From positions 41,989-105,988 of the forward strand of contig JAPPGZ010000087.1 in assembly GCA_028874905.1 (NCBI GenBank): a stretch of 64,000 nt of DNA, given 5' to 3'. The notes under the pieces are model-generated. The model was not told the DNA's origin and did not search any database. It worked only from the letters and a program-made list of their open reading frames with translations. Made by a program: the position numbers and the translations under genes. Shown in pieces: positions 38,915 through 46,852 of this stretch. Numbering within the stretch: the first letter of the stretch is position 1; each line of letters begins with the position of its first letter. Origin of the DNA: Gemmatimonadota bacterium. GTDB lineage: Bacteria > Gemmatimonadota > Gemmatimonadetes > Longimicrobiales > Gaopeijiaceae.

Positions 38915-39636
38915 AACCCGTGTCGCGCGACACACACCGGCACCACCGCCTCGGCGCCACGTTCCTCGTGCTCACGATCGCCGCCGGCTGCTCCGGGAAC
39001 GGTGGCCGGAGCGACCGCGCCACCCTGCTCCTCGATCCGTCCAACCCGGAGTGGACCCGTCCCTCGCCACCCGTCTGGCATGCCCGTTTCGAGACGAACA
39101 AGGGTGACTTCGTGTTGGAACTGGTCCGGGACCAGGCACCCATCGGCGCGGACCGGTTCTACAACCTCGTGCGGCTGGGATACTACGACGACACCCGGTT
39201 TCACCGCGTCAGCGACGGGTACATCGCACAGTTCGGGCTCCACGGCGATCCGCGGGTGAACGCCGCGTGGCTGAACCGGCAGATCCCCGACGACCCGGCC
39301 CACGGCAGCAACGTTCGCGGGACGCTGGCCTTCGCGATGTCGCCAGAGCCGAACACCCGCAATACCCAGATCTACATCAACCTCGGCGACAACACGCGCA
39401 ACGACGTGGAGCCGTTTGCGATCTTCGGGCGGGTCGTCGAGGGAATGGAGGTGCTGGACCGCCTCTATTCGGGTTACGGAGAGGAATCGGGAAGCGGTGT
39501 GCGGCAGGGCCGCCAGGGCCCCATCGTGGAAGGCGGCAACGAATACCTCGACCGGAACTTCCCGCTCCTCGACCGGATCATCCGCGCCACCCTGGCCGCG
39601 CCCGAGCCAGCTCAGCCCTGGGCGACCGGCCCCTGA
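38911..39636 (+). CDS. Cyclophilin-type peptidyl-prolyl cis-trans isomerase, lipoprotein
   Basis: 241-residue exported PPIase. The leader ends LTIAAGC (lipobox). The cyclophilin core shows the family order: FETNKGDFVLEL, APIGADRFYNLVRLGYYDDTRFHRV, a GTLAFAMSPEPNTRNTQIYINLGDN segment, and FAIFGRVVEGMEVLDRL. The Arg of FHRV and the Q/F positions of the active site are present. It acts on X-Pro bonds in the periplasm. Being the last gene of an operon for what may be Pro/Hyp-rich glycopeptides is suggestive but could be coincidental. It overlaps the preceding stop by four bases and is convergent with the peptidase gene 70 bases away. Confidence 0.92.
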   Translation: MKPVSRDTHRHHRLGATFLVLTIAAGCSGNGGRSDRATLLLDPSNPEWTRPSPPVWHARFETNKGDFVLELVRDQAPIGADRFYNLVRLGYYDDTRFHRVSDGYIAQFGLHGDPRVNAAWLNRQIPDDPAHGSNVRGTLAFAMSPEPNTRNTQIYINLGDNTRNDVEPFAIFGRVVEGMEVLDRLYSGYGEESGSGVRQGRQGPIVEGGNEYLDRNFPLLDRIIRATLAAPEPAQPWATGP

Positions 39637-39706
39637 CGGAGACGCCGCGGCGCGCGGTCAACCAGGCGGGCACCCTGGCAGCACGAGACGGCGCACCGGA
39701 CGGCCC

Positions 39707-40684
39707 CTACACGCCGCCGGGCTGCTCCGGGCAGGTCACCGGCCGGATCCGCTTCCCGTGGAAGATGTCCATCGGGATGTGGTGCGTGTTGAAGACGCGC
39801 CCGAGAAGCTCGCCGAGCACGGGATCGTAGGCCACGAACTCATCCGGCGACTCCACGGTCACATCCCCGGTGAAACACTCTCCATAGTTGGAGAAGAACC
39901 ACCACTGGACGCCCTCGGCCCAGTACTCGTTCGGATTCGTGGTCGCGTAGTGCCTGCGGCCGTCCGCGTGCTCGTACTTGCCCGCGGCCATCGCGGCGTC
40001 GTAGGCGGCGACGATCTCCTGTGCCATTCCCGGGTCGACGTCGCGGATCGCGCTGTGGATGGCGTGGGCGAACTCGTGTACGAAGATATGCTCACCGAAG
40101 TACCGCGTGTCCGGATAGCCGAGAATGTTCTCCTCGGCCCCGGTCGTGGGGTTGCCGCCCAGTCCCCGTGACCGGTTGGCATGATAGTCCCGGTCCGCCT
40201 GCATGATCGGCTCGTCCTCGGGGGCGCCCGGCCGCTTGCGCATGCCGTACTCCGGAATGTCCATCGTCATTTCGACCTCTGCGATCACGCCCGTGCGCCA
40301 GTTCCGCGCGATCATCGACGCGCGCAGGTCCGGCCGCGCCACCAGCATGGTGTTGATGATGTCGCGCACGACCAGCAGCGCGATATCGGGCACCTTGGTC
40401 GAGGAAAGCACCGGGATTCCGTCCGCGTCCACGTATTTCCGGTAGAACCCATCGACCCCGAGCTCCTCGGGCACGGGACCGACCGTGGCCCGTACGTAGT
40501 CGTGAACAAGCGCGACCGGCCGGCCGGTCTCGGCCTCCAGCCTCGCGCGTTCCGCCCGGTTGCGCTCGGCAGCCGCGCGGGCCTCCGCCTCGGTGCGCGG
40601 CCGGCGCTCCTGTGCCAGAGCCGAATCTGCGACGCTGCCGACGAGCAAAACACCCGCCACGGGGACAAGCATCAATCTGCACAC
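39707..40684 (-). CDS. Secreted HEFAH zinc metallopeptidase-like protein
   Basis: 325-residue protein with a Sec signal (LMLVPVAGVLLVGSVADSALAQ). Start GTG 40684 is chosen because GGAGGAGG lies eight bases upstream; the longer frame to 40729 lacks a site. The zinc motif is H203-E-F-A-H207 (FVHEFAHAIHS), and the downstream NEYWAEGVQWWF (E253 or E257) supplies a probable third ligand. The arrangement resembles the peptidase core of the TPR protein at 31898, but without TPRs. The Ala/Arg/Glu-rich segment after the signal is probably a helical linker. Probably a periplasmic or secreted endopeptidase. Convergent with the cyclophilin gene and divergent from the CRTAC gene. Confidence 0.83.
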   Translation of the reverse strand: MCRLMLVPVAGVLLVGSVADSALAQERRPRTEAEARAAAERNRAERARLEAETGRPVALVHDYVRATVGPVPEELGVDGFYRKYVDADGIPVLSSTKVPDIALLVVRDIINTMLVARPDLRASMIARNWRTGVIAEVEMTMDIPEYGMRKRPGAPEDEPIMQADRDYHANRSRGLGGNPTTGAEENILGYPDTRYFGEHIFVHEFAHAIHSAIRDVDPGMAQEIVAAYDAAMAAGKYEHADGRRHYATTNPNEYWAEGVQWWFFSNYGECFTGDVTVESPDEFVAYDPVLGELLGRVFNTHHIPMDIFHGKRIRPVTCPEQPGGV

Positions 40685-40819
40685 GGGTATACCCTCCTCC
40701 CGGAGTGCCGCACACGCGGCTGACGCCACGGCCGCCTGCCCGCGGAGATCGCCGGATTCGCCGCAGCCGGATAGTCATGTACAATACGTGGCGTAACCGC
40801 TCCCCGCACCGACCAGTCC

Positions 40820-43800
40820 ATGAGCCCCACGCCCCGGCCGCGTCATCCAACCCTGCTCCCGCTGCTGCTGGCTGTCGCTGCGGCCGGCTGCGACCCCCGG
40901 GGACCGGACGAACCGGGCGGGCCGCACCAACAGGACGAACCGGCGCGCCCATCCACACCGCTCTTCACGCTGATGCCATCCTCCGCCACCGGTGTCACCT
41001 TCGTGAACCGATTGCCGGAGACCGCGGCGAGAAACGGGCTGGCCTACCAGTACTACTACAACGGCGCGGGCGTGGCGGCAGGAGACGTAAACGGCGACGA
41101 CCTGCCCGACCTCTACTTCACGGCAAACATCGGCCCGAACCGCCTGTATCTGAACCGCGGCGGGATGCGGTTCGAGGACGTGACGGACAGAGCCGGCGTC
41201 GGTGGCCCCACCGACGGATGGGCCACCGGGGTGACGCTGGTCGACATCAACGCCGACGGCCGCCTCGACATCCACGTCAGCCAGTCGGGACCGTTCGGAG
41301 AAGACGATCTGCGGCGCAACGTGCTGTTCGTCAACCGCGGGGACGAAGGCGGGGTTCCCGTCTTTGCCGAAGAAGCCGCCGTGTACGGCCTCGACGATCC
41401 CGCGTACTCGACGCAGGCGGCGTTCTTCGACAGCGACCGCGACGGCGACCTGGACATGTACCTCCTCAACCACGGCATCCCCGCCTACCGGACGCTGCTG
41501 CAACTGGAAACCGGGCGCTCGCCCCTCGAGGTGGACAGGCTGTACCGCAACGATGGCGACCGCTTCGTCGACATCTCGTCCGAGGCGGGGCTGATCGATT
41601 CCAACCTGGGCTTCGGTCTGGGCGTGAGCGTGGGCGACCTGAACAACGACGGCCTCCCGGACATCTACGTCGCCAACGACTACTCCGGCCCCGACTACCT
41701 CTACCTGGGCCAGGCGGACGGAGCCTTTCGAAACGTGATCGATCGAGCCATGGGGCACATCCCGCTCTCGTCGATGGGCTCGGACATCGGTGACCTGGAC
41801 GGAGACGGATGGCTGGATCTGGCCGTGCTCGAGATGGAGCTGCCGACGCACTACGATCGCAGGACGCGCGAGACGGGCCGGGAACAGGAGCGGTTCTCTC
41901 TCCTGGCCCGCGAGGGGCTGCACCGCCAGTACATGGCCAACTCGCTCCAGTGGAACCGGGGGACCCCGGACGGCCGCACCCCGGTCTTCTCCGATGTCGC
42001 GTACCTTGCCGGTGTCGCCCGGACCGACTGGAGCTGGGCCGCCCTCGTCGCGGATCTGGACAACGACGGCCGCCAGGACCTGCTCGTCACCAACGGCATG
42101 GCGGGCGTGAGCATCAACCCCGACTTCGACGCGTACATGGAGCGGCGCATCGCCGAGGTTCAGACCGCGGAGGGGCGCGTCACGGAAACGCTCATTCTGG
42201 AGCTCATCGGGAACATGCCCCGCCGCAGGACAGCCAACTTCGTCTTCCGCAACCACGGGGACCTGACCTTCACCGACATGGCCGACGCGTGGGGCCTGGG
42301 CCAGCCGGCGTACTCCACCGGCGCGGCCTACGCCGACCTCGACCGGGACGGCGACCTGGACCTGGTCGTGAGCAACGTGCAGGAGGAAGCCTTCGTCTAC
42401 AGGAACAACGCCCGCGAGACCGGGAACGAAGCACGCGCGACGGAGGGAGCCCACTTCCTCCGGGTCGGGCTGCACGGCCCCCCGGGGAATCCATTCGGCA
42501 TCGGAGCCCGCGTACGGCTCACGACCGGCGATACCAAGCAGCTGCAGGAAATGCAGCTCACCCGCGGATACCAGTCGTCCGTGGAGCCGGTCCTGCACTT
42601 CGGCCTCGGCGAGCGTTCGACGGTGGACACCGTGGAGGTTCGCTGGGCGGACGGATCCGTGGAAACGCGCACCGGGGTTGCGGGGGACGTCACGCTCACG
42701 CTTGACCACTCGGATGCGCGGCCGCCCGCGCCACCGCCGCCCGGCCCCACACCCCTCTTTGCCGACGCCACGTCCCGGTTGCACCCCCCACCGCGTCACA
42801 CGGCGAGCCTGTCCGTGACGGACGCATCCCTGGAACCGTATCCCTCGAGGCGGGAACGGGTCGCCCTGGCGGTGGGAGACCTGGACGGCGACGCGCTGGA
42901 CGACTTCGTCTTCGGCGGCAGCGACAATCAGCCGACTCTCGTGTACTTCCAGGGCGAGGACGGAACATTCACGGCCCTGGCGGAACTTCCCGCTGCCGCG
43001 GCCATGTCGGAGACCACCGCCGCGGTGATCTTCGACGCGGACGGCGACGGCCTCAACGACATCTGGACGGTTTCCGGCCACGCCGCCGCCCTGAACAGGC
43101 CCGGGCACCACCATCGCCTGTTCCTGAACGCAGGGAGCAGGGGTTTCCGCGAATCCCCGGCGATGCCGGCTGGAGCGGCCGGGCAGCGGCCGACCCTCGC
43201 CCCGGGCGACTACGACGGCGACGGCCTGATGGACCTCTTCGTCGGAAGCTACAGCATGCCGGGCAGCGCCCCGGCGACGGGCAGCCGCCTCCTGCGCAAC
43301 AGCGGCGGATCGTTCACGGACGTAACCGCCGAGGTGGCACCGGCACTCACGGACTTGCGAACCGTGACGGATGCCCTGTGGGCGGACCTCGACGGAAACG
43401 GCACGCTCGACCTGCTGGTGGCGGGGGAATGGATGCCTCCCACCCTGCTTCTGAGCGACGGAGGGCGCCTCCGCGATGCGACCGGGCGGGCCGGCCTTGG
43501 AGGTCTCGCCGGGTGGTGGCAGACCCTGGCTGCAGCCGATTTCGATGGTGATGGAGATCTCGACATCGTCGCCGGCAACGTCGGCCTCAACTATCCCTAC
43601 GCTCCTTCGGCCGAGCAGCCCTTCGAGCTATACGTTGGGGACTTCGACGGTGACGGGCGGAACGAACGCGTGCCCGCCTATCACGAAACCGGCCGTCTGT
43701 ACCCGTGGTTCGGACGGGACCGCATGGCCTCCATGCTCCCCTGGGTCCCGCGGATCTACCCCACGCTCGACGCGTACGCGCGCGCCGCACTCCCTGATAT

Positions 43801-44236
43801 CCTCGGCCCGGAAAGGATGACGGCGGCGGACCGGCTTGAGGTTCGCACGCTGGCCACCATATACCTGGAAAACGACGGAGACGGCCGCTTCGGCCCTCGC
43901 GCGCTGCCGCGCACGGCCCAGATCTCGGCCGTGACCGGGGCCGTTCCCGCCGACTTCGACGGTGACGGCGCCATCGACCTGCTTCTGGCGGGCAATCTCC
44001 ATGCGTTCGAACACAGCGTGCCCGGGCTGGACGCCGGCGTCGGGCTGTTCCTCCGCGGCGACGGAGCGGGCGGTTTCGGCGCGGAACCGCCGAGCAGCAG
44101 CGGGCTCTGGCTGGAGGGACGGGTAGGCCGACTCGAACTCCTTCGCGTAGGCCGGGAGGGTGAACCCGCGCTCGTGGCCGGAGTAGCCGGCGGCGAGGCG
44201 GTCCACATCCGTCCGAACGGACCCCCGGGGTCCTGA
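40820..44236 (+). CDS. CRTAC/ASPIC-UnbV lipoprotein with FG-GAP (VCBS) repeats
   Basis: 1138-residue lipoprotein (leader LLPLLLAVAAAGC). Many FG-GAP/VCBS calcium-type repeats (D-x-N/D-x-D-G patterns such as DVNGDDLPDLY, DINADGRLDIH, DSDRDGDLDMY, DFDGDGAIDLL) build two beta-propeller blocks. Between them, near residues 550-620, is an ASPIC/UnbV domain (GIGARVRLTTGD, LHFGLGERSTVDTVEVRWADG). Proteins of this CRTAC type are often encoded beside SusCD systems and are thought to be surface exposed and to bind ligands or partners; the biochemical role is not established. The Asp-rich loops predict calcium binding. It is followed 20 bases later by the convergent SusCD operon end. Confidence 0.88.
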   Translation: MSPTPRPRHPTLLPLLLAVAAAGCDPRGPDEPGGPHQQDEPARPSTPLFTLMPSSATGVTFVNRLPETAARNGLAYQYYYNGAGVAAGDVNGDDLPDLYFTANIGPNRLYLNRGGMRFEDVTDRAGVGGPTDGWATGVTLVDINADGRLDIHVSQSGPFGEDDLRRNVLFVNRGDEGGVPVFAEEAAVYGLDDPAYSTQAAFFDSDRDGDLDMYLLNHGIPAYRTLLQLETGRSPLEVDRLYRNDGDRFVDISSEAGLIDSNLGFGLGVSVGDLNNDGLPDIYVANDYSGPDYLYLGQADGAFRNVIDRAMGHIPLSSMGSDIGDLDGDGWLDLAVLEMELPTHYDRRTRETGREQERFSLLAREGLHRQYMANSLQWNRGTPDGRTPVFSDVAYLAGVARTDWSWAALVADLDNDGRQDLLVTNGMAGVSINPDFDAYMERRIAEVQTAEGRVTETLILELIGNMPRRRTANFVFRNHGDLTFTDMADAWGLGQPAYSTGAAYADLDRDGDLDLVVSNVQEEAFVYRNNARETGNEARATEGAHFLRVGLHGPPGNPFGIGARVRLTTGDTKQLQEMQLTRGYQSSVEPVLHFGLGERSTVDTVEVRWADGSVETRTGVAGDVTLTLDHSDARPPAPPPPGPTPLFADATSRLHPPPRHTASLSVTDASLEPYPSRRERVALAVGDLDGDALDDFVFGGSDNQPTLVYFQGEDGTFTALAELPAAAAMSETTAAVIFDADGDGLNDIWTVSGHAAALNRPGHHHRLFLNAGSRGFRESPAMPAGAAGQRPTLAPGDYDGDGLMDLFVGSYSMPGSAPATGSRLLRNSGGSFTDVTAEVAPALTDLRTVTDALWADLDGNGTLDLLVAGEWMPPTLLLSDGGRLRDATGRAGLGGLAGWWQTLAAADFDGDGDLDIVAGNVGLNYPYAPSAEQPFELYVGDFDGDGRNERVPAYHETGRLYPWFGRDRMASMLPWVPRIYPTLDAYARAALPDILGPERMTAADRLEVRTLATIYLENDGDGRFGPRALPRTAQISAVTGAVPADFDGDGAIDLLLAGNLHAFEHSVPGLDAGVGLFLRGDGAGGFGAEPPSSSGLWLEGRVGRLELLRVGREGEPALVAGVAGGEAVHIRPNGPPGS

Positions 44237-44256
44237 CGGGGAGCGGGCTGGCCCGG

Positions 44257-44649
44257 CTACCGTGGAATGACTTCGATCACGCCCCGGGGATTCCCCATGC
44301 CGAACCGCGCGCCGGCCTCGCCCGCCGGCCAATAGCGGAGTTCGGCCACGTCGACCACGTACACCTGCCTGAGGTAGTCGAGATCACCGACGCGGGTCCC
44401 GTACATGTAGACATTGGCGCGCGCCTCGGCCGCATTGGTTGCGGACACGGCTCCCCGTCCGGTCAGCCATTCGGGCCGCGTCAGCTGCAGCGCCTCGTAC
44501 ACGGTCTGGCTGTTTGTGGCAGCGAGTTCGCCCCCGCTGATCGTGTTCCTCTGGGCCCCGCCGCCGGAACCGACGCCCGTGGCGCACGCCGCGACCGCAA
44601 CGAGTGCGGCCAGCCCCAACCCGGCAGCAGCGGGAAGTCTGGTTTTCAT
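44257..44649 (-). CDS. Small TonB-plug-like lipoprotein
   Basis: 130-residue lipoprotein (leader GLAALVAVAAC). The mature part has the pattern of an isolated TonB-receptor plug: TVYEALQLTRPEWL, a Y-x-x-G-T segment (VYMYGTRVGDLDYLRQVYVVDVAELRYW) and an end in GVIEVIPR, matching the plug end seen in SusC proteins. No barrel follows. AAGGA precedes ATG 44649. It is the last gene of the SusC-SusD-lipoprotein transcript, with a four-base gap after the preceding gene. Stand-alone plug lipoproteins of this kind are, from memory, frequent in Gemmatimonadota-like genomes; their function is unknown. Confidence 0.75.
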   Translation of the reverse strand: MKTRLPAAAGLGLAALVAVAACATGVGSGGGAQRNTISGGELAATNSQTVYEALQLTRPEWLTGRGAVSATNAAEARANVYMYGTRVGDLDYLRQVYVVDVAELRYWPAGEAGARFGMGNPRGVIEVIPR

Positions 44650-44653
44650 TTTG

Positions 44654-45178
44654 CTATCCTTTCGGCCATCCCAAGGGGATGCGAAAAAGCGTCATGCCGG
44701 CCGGCGGCGGATTCTCGTCGTCGACCTCGGGGGGACGGTTCGGGTCTTCCTGAAGGAATATCTGATCCACGAGAAGCGCGAACACGGCTGCCGCGCCGGC
44801 CAGGGCGGCCACCGTGCGCTTGACGGACAGCCTCCTGAGGTGGAGATCGCGCACCTCATCATGGGGCAGGACGATCGTCTCGCGCACGTTTTCGAATTGG
44901 GTGCCCGGGTAGTGCTTTCCGAGCCACACGATGACGGCAACGGAGTCCGGTGGTTGCGGACTCACGGCGGCGTCGAGCTCGGTCCTGATCCGCCCCAGGT
45001 GCCGTGAAGCGCGCACGGCCCCGTCGTCGGTAAACCGAACCCGCACCTCCTCTCCGGGCGGTACGAGGTGCAGATCGACCGGTGTATACGTCACACACGC
45101 CGTCGACGAGAAGAACCCGGCAATCAGCAGGGCCGAGCCACTCGCCCACCGAAGGATTCCGCCGTGCTCGTCAACCAC
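44654..45178 (-). CDS. Hypothetical lipoprotein with one C-terminal membrane helix
   Basis: 174 residues from GTG 45178, with GGAGG four bases upstream; the open frame upstream to 46024 is antisense-frame read-through of susD and not coding. The leader (WASGSALLIAGFFSSTAC) has a lipobox. The mature part is a small beta-like domain (LVPPGEEVRVRFTDDGAVRASRHLGRIRTEL...), then a helix VAALAGAAAVFALLVDQIF and a Pro/Asp-rich tail. I do not recognise the family. It sits 152 bases after the susD stop and four bases before the plug-like lipoprotein, so it is probably part of that operon. Confidence 0.7.
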   Translation of the reverse strand: MVDEHGGILRWASGSALLIAGFFSSTACVTYTPVDLHLVPPGEEVRVRFTDDGAVRASRHLGRIRTELDAAVSPQPPDSVAVIVWLGKHYPGTQFENVRETIVLPHDEVRDLHLRRLSVKRTVAALAGAAAVFALLVDQIFLQEDPNRPPEVDDENPPPAGMTLFRIPLGWPKG

Positions 45179-45330
45179 GTCGCCTCCATGAATCCAGTGT
45201 GCCCATCGGACCCCAGGTCCGCGACAGCGTTGCCTCGACTGACCGTGCGCGCAACTCACTCCGCCGCACCGGCCCGGACCGACGGCGCCCATCGGCACCG
45301 TCGGCCCGGCCCGGGCGGCAGTGCGGTCTG

Positions 45331-46821
45331 CTAGTTGCCTCCCGTAAGATTCGCGGGCGGCGACCCGCCCCACCATACCGAGGGTCCGGAGAACAACATC
45401 CCCTGCAGGCCTGGGTCCACGCCACTGGCCGTGACGTTCTCGGAGTTGCTCGCCAGCTCCGACTCGGGCGTGCGGATCCGTACCGGGATGGCCGGAAGGA
45501 ATGCATTCGGCACGGGTTCGATCGAGGGGAAGCCCGTGCGCCGCCAGTCGTTCCACGGCTCGATGGTCAGGTAGTTGGCAATCCACTTCTCCCGGATGAT
45601 CTCCTCGAGCGGGTTGGGCAGCGACGCCAGCATCGGCCGTGCGGCCACGTAGGCATCGATGTCCGCCGCGTCCACGCCCCACTTCTCCATGATGGCACGG
45701 ATGCCTTCCCGGTAAGGGGCGTCGGCCGCACCGGGACCGCTCAGGATGAGCCGCGCTTCCGCCTCCGTGAATTTCGCGTCGGCGAAGCTGGCCACGTTCA
45801 GGGGCGCGTCCTCGGCCGTGAAGAAGTGCCCGACCTCGGATATGGTCGAATCCGGCGCGGGCTCGTCCGCGTTGTAGTGGCCGCGGTACACGACTTGCCC
45901 GCCCTCCATGTCCTTGACCGCCGGCTCCACCATGATCGGCAGCCTGGGATCGTTGCGCTCCTTGAGCATGTCGACCGTCAGGCCGGACGCGGTGAAGAGG
46001 AGGTTCCGGTCGATGTATCGCCAAAGCGGATTGCGTGCCCCGGCTCCTCCCGGGTATTCGAAGACGACATCGTCGGCGGTGCTGGTCAGACCCTCGCCGA
46101 GCGCGCTGAGCGCCGCCTGTGCACGCTCCTGCGCGTTCTCGCCCGGCGCGTAGGCCAGCCGGAGCTGATGCCGGGCCTGAACCGTGCGCGCAAGCTTCGC
46201 CCAGCGGGACATGTCACCGCCGAAGAGCAGGTCGTTGGCGCCCGGCATCCGCCGGCTCGTCTGTCTCATGGAGGCGACCGCCTCGTCCATCATCGCGAGC
46301 GCCTGCCCGTAGATGGTCGGAAGCTGGTCGTCGTACGCCGGCGTCGGAACGGCCGGATCGAGCGCCTCCGTGAACGGCACGGGGCCCCACAGGTCCGTCG
46401 TGTGGAGCCAGACCCACGCCGAAAGGAACTTGGCGAGGCCGTAGTACGCTGCATCCGCGTCCGGGTCGACCTCCTCCATCATGAGCTTGAGTTCGTTGAG
46501 CATCGTGGCGTAGTGGTAGCTCCACGCCCCGTTTGCGGAGTTGTCCTGAACCTCGTAGAGCTGGAGCTCGTCGTAACCGCGCGAGTCCCTGTTGTACGAA
46601 GTCTGCTGCATCCACTCGACGGTCCACTGCCCCGGGTCGCCGTAGTAGACGGTGTGGACCATGCCCGTCACGACCGCCGGCAGACGGACATCGACACGGG
46701 CGTTTACGGGGGCGTTGGGGTCGGTATTGACGTCGAGGAAGTTCTCGCAGCCACCCGCGAACACGGCGAGGAGCGCGACCGACACCGTCCGAGCCATCGG
46801 GATTTTTTTCATGTCAAACAT
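45331..46821 (-). CDS. SusD/RagB-type outer-membrane glycan-binding lipoprotein
   Basis: 496-residue surface lipoprotein (signal MARTVSVALLAVFAGGC) that with SusC forms the lid of a TonB-dependent glycan or peptide importer. It has the SusD start ENFLDVNTDPN after the lipid Cys, helical TPR-like regions, SAWVWLHTTDLWGPVPFTEAL, and a C-terminal half with IIREKWIANYLTIEPWNDWRRTGFP, typical of SusD-like_2 members. ATG 46821 has AAGGAG seven bases upstream. It starts 31 bases after the susC stop. The ligand is not readable, but the neighbouring enzymes suggest an arabinose-containing oligosaccharide or glycopeptide. Confidence 0.93.
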   Translation of the reverse strand: MFDMKKIPMARTVSVALLAVFAGGCENFLDVNTDPNAPVNARVDVRLPAVVTGMVHTVYYGDPGQWTVEWMQQTSYNRDSRGYDELQLYEVQDNSANGAWSYHYATMLNELKLMMEEVDPDADAAYYGLAKFLSAWVWLHTTDLWGPVPFTEALDPAVPTPAYDDQLPTIYGQALAMMDEAVASMRQTSRRMPGANDLLFGGDMSRWAKLARTVQARHQLRLAYAPGENAQERAQAALSALGEGLTSTADDVVFEYPGGAGARNPLWRYIDRNLLFTASGLTVDMLKERNDPRLPIMVEPAVKDMEGGQVVYRGHYNADEPAPDSTISEVGHFFTAEDAPLNVASFADAKFTEAEARLILSGPGAADAPYREGIRAIMEKWGVDAADIDAYVAARPMLASLPNPLEEIIREKWIANYLTIEPWNDWRRTGFPSIEPVPNAFLPAIPVRIRTPESELASNSENVTASGVDPGLQGMLFSGPSVWWGGSPPANLTGGN

Positions 46822-46852
46822 GGCGCTTCTCCTTTCTCTTGATCCCAATGGG

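Noticed and set aside
39637..39706. CCAGG/CCTGG hairpin between the cyclophilin and peptidase genes
   Set aside because: Five-base arms with no T tract; too weak to call a terminator.
40755..40790. Possible promoter for the CRTAC gene (TTCGCC, 17 bases, TACAAT)
   Set aside because: Only the -10 is reasonable; the -35 is poor and no start-site data exist, so it was not listed as a feature.
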